Origin: Burkholderia mayonis | GTDB taxonomy: Bacteria > Pseudomonadota > Gammaproteobacteria > Burkholderiales > Burkholderiaceae | NCBI RefSeq assembly: GCF_001523745.2 | Contig: NZ_CP013386.1 | Coordinates: 3,348,001 to 3,412,000, forward strand | Reading direction: 5' to 3' | DNA: 64,000 nucleotides | Shown here: positions 57,634-64,000 of the stretch, in pieces | Layout of the letters: each line of letters begins with the position of its first letter | Position numbering within the stretch: the stretch's first letter is position 1 | The notes under the pieces: generated by a model | Told to the model about the DNA's origin: nothing | Databases searched by the model: none | What the model saw: only the letters and a program-made list of their open reading frames with translations | Translations under genes and position numbers: made by a program

Positions 57634-60600
57634 TCAATGGAATTCGCGGCTCTCGGTCCGCAAGCCGGCGATGAGCGGCGTCAGATCCTCGAGATATTGC
57701 GCGACCAGGTGCCGGACGTCGCTCTCGCACTGCCAGACGCCCGACACCGCGAGCAGCCGCGAATCGAGCGTCTCGCGCCGCTGCCGCTCGAGCAGCTCCG
57801 GCCGGACGATCACGTTCACGCAGCCCGTCTCGTCCTCGAGCGTGACGAACAGCACGCCCTTCGCGGTGCCCGGCATCTGCCGCGCGGTCACGAGCCCGCA
57901 CGCGCGCGCAAGCCGACCGTTGCGGCGATCGCGCAGCGCCGCGGCGGACGACAGCCGCCGCGCGTCGAGCTCGGGCCGCAGCAGCGCGACCGGATGCCGG
58001 TTCAGCGTGAGGCCGATCGTGTGATAGTCGGCGAGGACGTCGTCAGCCTCGGACGGTGCGCCGAGCTCGGGCTTCACCGCTTCGTCGATCGGCGCGGCGG
58101 CGAGCAGATCACGCTCCGGCACTGCGGCGACCGCCTGCCACAGCGCGTCGCGACGGTGGCCGGCGAGCGCCGCGAACGCGTTCGCGGCGGCGAGCGCTTC
58201 GAGATCGCGGCGCTCGAGGCGCGCGCGGCGCGCGAGTTCATCGACGCTCGCAAACGGCCCAGCCGCACGCGCCGCTTCGATCCGCCGCGCGGCGTCCTCG
58301 CCCAGGCCGCGCACGAGCGACAGGCCGAGCCGCACCGCCGGCTGCCCGTCGGGCGGCATCTCGCCGAGCTGCGCTTCGAGCGACGCGTCCCAGCCGCTTG
58401 TCATCGCGTCGATCGGCAGCACCGTCACGCCGTGGCGCTTCGCATCCTGCACGAGCTGCGCGGGCGGATAGAAACCCATCGGCTGGCTGTTCAGCAGCGC
58501 GGCGACGAAGATCGCCGGCTCGTGGCACTTGAGCCAGCTGCTCGCGTAGACGAGATGCGCGAAGCTCGCCGCATGGCTCTCCGGAAAGCCGTATTCACCG
58601 AAGCCCTTGATCTGCTCGAAGATCTGCTCGGCGAATTCGGGCGGATAGTCGCGCTCGCGCATGCCGCCGACGATCTTGCGCCGATACTGCTCGAGATTGC
58701 CCTTGCGCTTCCACGCGGCCATCGCGCGGCGCAGCGCGTCGGCCTCGCCGGGCGTGAAGCCCGCGGCGATGATCGCGATCTGCATCACCTGCTCCTGGAA
58801 GATCGGCACGCCGCGCGTGCGCTCGAGCGCCGGCTTCAGGTCATCCTTCGGATACGTGACGGGCTCGAGGCCCTGCCGCCGCTTCAGATACGGATGCACG
58901 GCGCCGCCCTGGATCGGCCCCGGCCGCACGATCGCGACTTCGATCACGAGATCGTAATAGTCGCGCGGCCGCAGACGCGGCAGCATCGACATCTGCGCGC
59001 GCGATTCGATCTGGAACACGCCGACCGTGTCGGCGCGGCAGATCATGTCGTACGTCGCCGCGTCGTCCTGCGGGATGCTCTGCATCCCGAACGGCTTGCC
59101 GTCCCGCTTGCCGCGCCACGCCGTGACCATGTCGAATGCGCGATGCAACGCGGACAGCATGCCGAGCGCGAGCACGTCGACCTTCATCAGCCCGAGCGCC
59201 TCCAGATCGTCCTTGTCCCACTGGATCACGCGCCGCCCTTCCATCGCCGCGTTCTCGACCGGCACGAGCCGCGTGAGCTTGCCGCGGCTGATCACGAAGC
59301 CGCCCGAATGCTGCGACAGATGGCGCGGAAAGCCAAGCAGCCGCGCGGCGAGCTCGGCCCACGCGCGAATCAGCGGCGTGTCCGGATCGAGCCCGACCGA
59401 CTCGAAGCGCGCGAGCAGATCGCGGCTGCCGTCGAACCAGCGATGCGCCTTCGCGACCCGTTCGACGAGCATCGGATCGACGCCGAGCGCCTTGCCGGTC
59501 TCGCGCAGCGCGCCGCGCGGGCGATAAGTCGACACGGCAGCGGCGAGCGCCGCGCGGTCGTGGCCGTATTTTTCGTAGAGATACTGAATGACCTCCTCGC
59601 GACGCTGATGCTCGAAGTCGACGTCGATGTCGGGCGGCTCGCCGCGTTCGCGGCTGATGAAGCGCTCGAACAGCAGCGAGCTCTTTTCCGGATGCACTTC
59701 GGTCACGCCGAGGCAAAAGCAGACGACGGAGTTCGCGGCCGACCCACGCCCCTGGCACAGGATGTCGCGGCTGCGCGCATATTGGACGACGTCGTAGACC
59801 GTCAAAAAATACGGCTCGTATTTCAGCTCGGCGATCAGCTCGAGCTCGTACCGGATCCTCTCCTGCACCGTGTCCGGCACGCCGTGCGGATAGCGCTTGC
59901 GCGCGCCCGCCCAGGTTTCCCGCCGCAGGTAGCTCGTCGGCGTATGGCCTTCGGGCACGAGTTCGCGCGGATATTCGTAGCGCAGTTCGTCGAGCGAGAA
60001 GTCGCACGCGTCGAGTATCCGGCACGTCTCCGCGATCGCCTCGGGCGGAAACAGCTGCGCGATCCGCTGACGCATGCGCAGGTGCTGCTCCGCGTTCGGC
60101 GCGAGCGCGTAGCCGCATTCGGCGATCGGCGCCCCGAGCCGGATCGCCGTCATCGCATCCTGCAGCGGCTTGCACGAGCGCGCGTGCATCGTCACGTCGC
60201 CGAGCGCGACGATGTGCATCCCGCACCGCTCGCCCGCCGCCCGGATCTCCTCGCGATGCGCGCCGTCGAGCGCGCGCTGCAGTTGCACGAGCCCGAGCCG
60301 CGCGCGTTCGCCGAACAGCGCATCGAACCACGCGAGCTGCGCATCGAGCATGTCGGCGCGCGCCGGATACGTCGGCACGAGAATCGCAAAGCAGTCGGGC
60401 ACGCCGCGCAGATGCGCGAATTTCGACGGCGGCGCGGCCAGCATCCGCGGCGTGAGCCGGTAGGTGCCCTTCGGCGCGTCCATCCGCCGCCACGAAATCA
60501 GCTCGGACAAGTTGCCGTAGCCTTCGCGATTCCGCGCGAGCAGCACGAGGCCGAATGCGCCGGGGCCCGGATCGCGTCCCGGCGCGACGTCGTCAGGCGT

Positions 60601-60831
60601 CACGCCGAAGTACGCGCCGACGACGAGCGGCAGCCCCTTCGCGTTCGCCGCGACGTGCATGCGCGGCGCGCCGGCGAGCGAGCATTCGTCGGTGATCGCG
60701 ATGCCGCGATAGCCGTGCGCCTTCGCCTGCTCGACGAGCTCGTCCGCCGACGACGCGCCGTGCAGGAACGAGAAATTCGACCGGCAGAACAGCTCCGCGT
60801 AGTCGGGCAGGATCTTGGATGCCGCGTCCAT
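57634..60831 (-). CDS. dnaE2: Error-prone DNA polymerase DnaE2 (ImuC)
   Basis: A C-family polymerase that performs damage-induced mutagenesis with ImuA and ImuB. The 1065-residue protein has an N-terminal PHP domain (FCRSNFSFLHGASSADELV), the catalytic palm acids in PPDIDVDFEHQRREE near residue 400, fingers with ESRAQMSMLPRLRP, and a C-terminal OB region. ATG 60831 is five bases after the imuB stop; a GTG at 60840 overlapping that stop is the alternative. It is last of a LexA-controlled operon. Confidence 0.95.
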   Translation of the reverse strand: MDAASKILPDYAELFCRSNFSFLHGASSADELVEQAKAHGYRGIAITDECSLAGAPRMHVAANAKGLPLVVGAYFGVTPDDVAPGRDPGPGAFGLVLLARNREGYGNLSELISWRRMDAPKGTYRLTPRMLAAPPSKFAHLRGVPDCFAILVPTYPARADMLDAQLAWFDALFGERARLGLVQLQRALDGAHREEIRAAGERCGMHIVALGDVTMHARSCKPLQDAMTAIRLGAPIAECGYALAPNAEQHLRMRQRIAQLFPPEAIAETCRILDACDFSLDELRYEYPRELVPEGHTPTSYLRRETWAGARKRYPHGVPDTVQERIRYELELIAELKYEPYFLTVYDVVQYARSRDILCQGRGSAANSVVCFCLGVTEVHPEKSSLLFERFISRERGEPPDIDVDFEHQRREEVIQYLYEKYGHDRAALAAAVSTYRPRGALRETGKALGVDPMLVERVAKAHRWFDGSRDLLARFESVGLDPDTPLIRAWAELAARLLGFPRHLSQHSGGFVISRGKLTRLVPVENAAMEGRRVIQWDKDDLEALGLMKVDVLALGMLSALHRAFDMVTAWRGKRDGKPFGMQSIPQDDAATYDMICRADTVGVFQIESRAQMSMLPRLRPRDYYDLVIEVAIVRPGPIQGGAVHPYLKRRQGLEPVTYPKDDLKPALERTRGVPIFQEQVMQIAIIAAGFTPGEADALRRAMAAWKRKGNLEQYRRKIVGGMRERDYPPEFAEQIFEQIKGFGEYGFPESHAASFAHLVYASSWLKCHEPAIFVAALLNSQPMGFYPPAQLVQDAKRHGVTVLPIDAMTSGWDASLEAQLGEMPPDGQPAVRLGLSLVRGLGEDAARRIEAARAAGPFASVDELARRARLERRDLEALAAANAFAALAGHRRDALWQAVAAVPERDLLAAAPIDEAVKPELGAPSEADDVLADYHTIGLTLNRHPVALLRPELDARRLSSAAALRDRRNGRLARACGLVTARQMPGTAKGVLFVTLEDETGCVNVIVRPELLERQRRETLDSRLLAVSGVWQCESDVRHLVAQYLEDLTPLIAGLRTESREFH

Positions 60832-60836
60832 GCCGC

Positions 60837-62312
60837 TCACCCGAACAGGCCGTGCAGGAACCAGCACTGCCCCGCCGCGCCGCTGCCGCGCTCCTGGTAG
60901 ACCCAGTAGCACGCGCCGTCGTCGTCCTGCGCGACGCGATAGTCGCGCGCGACGAGCTGGCCGTCGAACCAGCCCGCCTCGATTCGCTCGATCGACGACA
61001 CGAACTTGAGCGGCGTGCGATAGACCGGCCAGTTCTCGCGCATCACGAGCGGCAGCGGCTCCGCGAGCAGCCACGCGGGACGCGGCGGCGCGACGGGCGG
61101 CGCGGCCGGCTTGCCGGCCGGCGCGTCGAGCGGCAGCCAGCGGTTCGCCGCCTCGGGCCGGTGATCGGCGACGGGCGCCGCGCGCAGCACGTTGTCCGCG
61201 CCGAGCCGCGCGGTCAGGAGTTCGACGAGCCGTGCGCGCGCCTCGCGAGTACCGCCCGGCTCGGGGAACAGATCGTCGGCGGGCGGCGTGACCGATTCGA
61301 CGCGCGTGACGGTCAGGCGCACCGCGATCACCGCGGCTGGCAACGTGACGCGCGCGAGCCGCTCGCCGAGAACGCGCATGAAGTGCGTCTCGTCGCGCGC
61401 GGGCTCGGCGAACGCGAGCTCGAGCGACGTCGGCGGCACCGCCTGGCGGCCGCGCTCGTGCTCGAGCGCAAACGTCATCGCCGACAGCGACAGGTGCCGC
61501 GCGGCGAGCCAGCCGCATAGCTGCACGACGAGCCGCCGCGAGACGAACAGCACCGCCTCCGCATATTCGACGCGCTCCGGCAATTCGAGCCGCGCGTCGA
61601 ACACGGGCGGCGCCGGCATCCATGCGAGCGGCTCCGCGACGTCGCCGTACGCGCGATCGAGCGCGGCAACGAGCGCGGGACCGCAGCGGCGCGTGAGCCC
61701 CGCGCGCGGCAGGCGGCGCAGGTCGGCGAGCGTGCGGCAGCCGAGGCCGTCGAACCAGCCGGCGTACGGGCGCGCGTCGGGCAGCAGCTCGCACGGCAGC
61801 GCATCGAGCGCGCGCACGAGCGACGCCGTCCGCACGATCCGCCGCCGCGTGCGCGGCCGGCCCGGTGCGCGCGCGAGCAGCCACGCGCCGCGCCCGGTCG
61901 GCGCGGCGGCAAGACGCGCCGCGTAGCCGAGCGTGGTGAGCGTCGCGCGCACCTGCCGGCACAGCGACGGCAGGCCGCCGAACAGCCGCAGGCTCGCGCC
62001 GACGTCGACGACGAGCGTCGCTTCGTCGTCGAGCGCGACGCACGGCGAGAAGCGCAAGAGCGCGAGCGCGACCGCACGCAGCGCATCAGCCTCGCGCGCC
62101 GGATCGCGCTCGACGAGCCGCGCGCCTGGCGCGAGCGTCAGCACGCCGCCGCGCTTCATGCCGGCGCGCACGCCGCGCGCGCGCGCGGCCGAATCGGCGA
62201 CCAGCACGACGCCCTGTTCGAGCACCGCGCAGCCGTCGCCGCCGTCAGGCGACGACGGCGCGCACACGTCGAGCGGCAGGCGCGGCAGATGGATGCCGAG
62301 CAAGACGCGCAT
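60837..62312 (-). CDS. imuB: Y-family polymerase-like protein ImuB
   Basis: A catalytically inactive Y-family relative that links DnaE2 to the beta clamp. The 491-residue protein keeps the polymerase-like fold (VVDVGASLRLFGGLPSL, AAPTGRGAWLLAR, GLGCRTLADLRRLP), while the N-terminus VLLGIHLPRLPLDVCAP lacks the usual catalytic acids. The C-terminal tail is long. The frame is open upstream but ATG 62312 gives the family N-terminus and overlaps imuA by 68 bases, implying coupled translation. Confidence 0.93.
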   Translation of the reverse strand: MRVLLGIHLPRLPLDVCAPSSPDGGDGCAVLEQGVVLVADSAARARGVRAGMKRGGVLTLAPGARLVERDPAREADALRAVALALLRFSPCVALDDEATLVVDVGASLRLFGGLPSLCRQVRATLTTLGYAARLAAAPTGRGAWLLARAPGRPRTRRRIVRTASLVRALDALPCELLPDARPYAGWFDGLGCRTLADLRRLPRAGLTRRCGPALVAALDRAYGDVAEPLAWMPAPPVFDARLELPERVEYAEAVLFVSRRLVVQLCGWLAARHLSLSAMTFALEHERGRQAVPPTSLELAFAEPARDETHFMRVLGERLARVTLPAAVIAVRLTVTRVESVTPPADDLFPEPGGTREARARLVELLTARLGADNVLRAAPVADHRPEAANRWLPLDAPAGKPAAPPVAPPRPAWLLAEPLPLVMRENWPVYRTPLKFVSSIERIEAGWFDGQLVARDYRVAQDDDGACYWVYQERGSGAAGQCWFLHGLFG

Positions 62313-62955
62313 AACGGCTCTCCACGATGGGCGACGGCAACTCGAGCGGGAGCGGCTCGCCGCGCGCCGGCCCGCGGCGCTTGACGATCTCGACCGACAC
62401 GCCGCCCGGCGACGGATGCAGCGCGACACGCAGCACCGCGGGCGACGGCTGCCGCGCGGCCGCAAGCGGCCGGAACATCACGAACAGCGTGTCGCCCGCG
62501 CGCGCGGCGGCGAGATGCAGGCGGCGCAACGCATCGGCGCGCGTGTTCTGCTGCCACAGCAGGAGCGCGCCGCAGCAGCCGGTCTTGAGCGCCTGCTCGG
62601 CCGCCCACAGCGCATCCGCGCCGCTGTCCGCGCGCAGCCACAGCATCGCGTCGAGCGGCACGCCGAGGCCGGTGAGCGCGCACGCATGCGGCGATTGCGG
62701 CGGCGCGACGAACGCGAGCGGCCGCCGCGCGCTGCCGGTCGCAGCGAGCGCGGGCGCGAGCACGCGCATCTCGCCGCAGCCCGCGTGCGGCACGAGCAGC
62801 TCGACGAGCCCGCCGACCGGCCAGCCGCCCCCCGGCAGCTCGGCCGACAGCGCCGCATAACCGGTGTCGACCGTGCGCGGACCGCCGCGCGCGAGCTGGG
62901 AGCCGCGCCAGAGCGACGGATGCAGCGATTCGAGGGAAAGGGAGGAGCCGGACAT
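62245..62955 (-). CDS. imuA: SOS mutagenesis protein ImuA (RecA-like)
   Basis: First gene of the imuA-imuB-dnaE2 cassette. The 236-residue protein is a RecA/SulA-related ImuA: LHPSLWRGSQLARG, ALSAELPGGGWPVGGLVELL and a diverged P-loop region, then LKTGCCGALLLWQ. Its C-terminus is poorly conserved and overlaps imuB. ATG 62955 lies just downstream of a LexA box. ImuA helps recruit the mutasome; it is induced by DNA damage through LexA. Confidence 0.9.
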   Translation of the reverse strand: MSGSSLSLESLHPSLWRGSQLARGGPRTVDTGYAALSAELPGGGWPVGGLVELLVPHAGCGEMRVLAPALAATGSARRPLAFVAPPQSPHACALTGLGVPLDAMLWLRADSGADALWAAEQALKTGCCGALLLWQQNTRADALRRLHLAAARAGDTLFVMFRPLAAARQPSPAVLRVALHPSPGGVSVEIVKRRGPARGEPLPLELPSPIVESRYARLARHPSAAPAARRVRAVVA

Positions 62956-62969
62956 CGCGTTGCCGATAA

Positions 62970-62985
62970 CTGTATATTTGTACAG
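62970..62985. promoter_or_regulatory. LexA box (SOS box) of the imuA operon
   Basis: CTGTATATTTGTACAG matches the CTGT-N8-ACAG SOS consensus, 15 bases upstream of the imuA ATG. It should repress the whole cassette until LexA is cleaved. Confidence 0.92.
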
Positions 62986-63345
62986 TATATGGCAACGCCT
63001 CCGCGACGCACAGCAACCGATGTGAAACCGGCCTTTCGTCAGAGGATCGGAGGAAAAATCGAATCGGAACCCGCGGAGCGCTACGGCAATGAACCTCCGC
63101 TGCCCCGCCCCAGACAGCCGCCGGACAGCCGCTCGGAATTGTCCGCTTCGGCAAGCCGCGACACCCGCTCGCACGAAGTCGCGGCGGCCGGAAACGCAAA
63201 ATCCCCGCCGCCGCACCGGTCGAAACGAAACCGCCGCACCCGGAACCCGAGAACGGACGGCTCGCCCCGCGTCGCACGCCGCCGCCCTTTCGCCGCCCCG
63301 AACGCCGCGCGCAACGCCGCCGCGTCCCCGTCCCGCCGCCGAACG
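62986..63345. other. Intergenic DNA between the ABC ATPase gene and the imuA operon
   Basis: About 360 bases with no supported gene. Apart from the adjoining LexA box I see no promoter element or clear terminator. Frames present are proline/arginine-rich and motif-free. Confidence 0.6.
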
Positions 63346-64000
63346 TCAGCCGAGCAGCAACGCGTCGTCGTCGAGCTTCTCGTGCCGCGTCTTCTCGAAC
63401 AGTTTCAGCAGATCGGGCACGTCGAGCCCGCGGCGCTCGTCGCCGGACACGTCGAGCACCACCTGCCCCTGATGCAGCATCACCGTGCGATCGCCATAAT
63501 CGAGCGCCTGCCGCATGCTGTGCGTGACCATCATCGTCGTCAGTTTGCTCTCGGCGACGATTCGCGCCGTCAGCTCCAGCACGAACGCTGCCGTCTTCGG
63601 ATCGAGCGCGGCCGTGTGCTCGTCGAGCAGCAGGATCCGCGACGGCTGCAGCGACGCCATCAGGAGGCTCACCGCCTGCCGCTGCCCGCCCGACAACAGG
63701 CCGATGCGGTCGGCGAGCCGGTTCTCGAGCCCGAGATTCAACAGCCGCAGCTTGTCGCGAAACAGCTCGCGCGACGCGCGGTTCAGCGACGGCCGAAAGC
63801 CGCGCCGCGCGCCGCGCGCCATCGCGAGCGACATGTTCTCCTCGATCGTCAGCGCTTCGCAGGTGCCAGCCATCGGGTCCTGGAACACGCGCGCGACAAG
63901 TGGCGCGCGGCCCCACGCGGGCTTGCGCGTGACGTCGACGCCGTCGATCGTGATTTGCCCCGAATCGACCGGCTGATCGCCGCTCACCGCGTTCAGGAAC
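63346..64000 (-). CDS. ABC transporter ATP-binding protein, COG1101-like (5' end outside window)
   Basis: C-terminal 217 residues of an ATPase; the frame is open to the window edge, so Walker A lies outside. Visible are the Q-loop region VARVFQDPMAGTCEALTIEENMSLA, signature LSGGQRQAVSLLMA, Walker B RILLLDEHTAALDP (His in place of the usual Pro) and a switch histidine in MMVTHSMRQAL. The DPMAGT...LTIEENMSLA...RG pattern fits ATPases paired with TrpX/TrpY-type amino-acid uptake systems; this subgroup assignment is from memory. Confidence 0.88.
   Translation of the reverse strand, partial: FLNAVSGDQPVDSGQITIDGVDVTRKPAWGRAPLVARVFQDPMAGTCEALTIEENMSLAMARGARRGFRPSLNRASRELFRDKLRLLNLGLENRLADRIGLLSGGQRQAVSLLMASLQPSRILLLDEHTAALDPKTAAFVLELTARIVAESKLTTMMVTHSMRQALDYGDRTVMLHQGQVVLDVSGDERRGLDVPDLLKLFEKTRHEKLDDDALLLG

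Noticed and set aside
57604..60900. 1098-codon open frame on the plus strand opposite dnaE2
   Set aside because: Arginine/alanine/histidine-biased shadow of a clear DnaE2 gene; no motifs. Such frames are routine in high-GC DNA.

Overview
The window is a high-GC bacterial chromosome segment. Gene content, order and protein sequence all point to a Burkholderia of the pseudomallei/thailandensis group, probably the large chromosome. The reasons are the uninterrupted lptC-lptA-lptB-rpoN-hpf-ptsN-hprK-rapZ block, an HPr kinase beside PTS-Ntr genes, the mutM/TPR/lolB/ispE/tRNA-Gln/prs/rplY/pth order, and a nagR-nagA-nagB-nagF-nagE operon. The species assignment is from recalled synteny, not a search. 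Nearly everything is core housekeeping. I see no insertion sequence, prophage, CRISPR array or rRNA, and only one tRNA.

Layout. 1-534: 3' end of uvrA. 774-1859: a PerM-type membrane protein. 2029-7190, minus strand: purU, a Nudix hydrolase, a LysE-type exporter, apt and a Kef-type antiporter. 7317-10915: a lipopolysaccharide block, kdsD-kdsC (Kdo synthesis) then lptC-lptA-lptB (LPS transport), with overlapping or close gene junctions. 11083-16572: rpoN, hpf, ptsN, hprK, rapZ and a Lon-N-domain protein. 16848-18789, minus: mutM-mutY for oxidised guanine repair. 18879-24871: TPR protein, lolB, ispE, tRNA-Gln, prs, rplY, pth, followed by hisC. 26163-27728, minus: ferredoxin, coaD, rsmD. Then ftsY, and maiA on the minus strand.

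30444-37175 is an assimilatory nitrate/nitrite operon (nirB-nirD-nasA-ybiB), preceded by a textbook sigma-54 promoter and an NtrC-like site. leuA at 37844 is preceded by a short reading frame of 24 codons holding four CTA leucine codons, which looks like a leucine attenuator. pagL and rpoH follow. The rpoH promoter region combines a sigma-E-like promoter with a perfect CIRCE (HrcA) operator. 42351-45562 encodes a cytochrome bd-type oxidase with two small subunits (cydP-cydA-cydB-cydX).

46658-57344 is an N-acetylglucosamine/chitin-fragment system. It comprises a secreted GH20 hexosaminidase and, on the other strand, the nagR-nagA-nagB-nagF-nagE operon encoding regulator, deacetylase, deaminase, a fused EIIA-HPr-EI and a transporter. 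Both units carry a similar operator with ACCA blocks 11 bp apart. 57634-62955, minus, is the SOS mutagenesis cassette imuA-imuB-dnaE2 behind a LexA box. The window ends inside an ABC transporter ATPase gene.

The most interesting material is regulatory: the leuA leader, the layered rpoH control region, the nitrogen-control promoter and the shared nag operator. I found no convincing wholly unknown multi-gene system.
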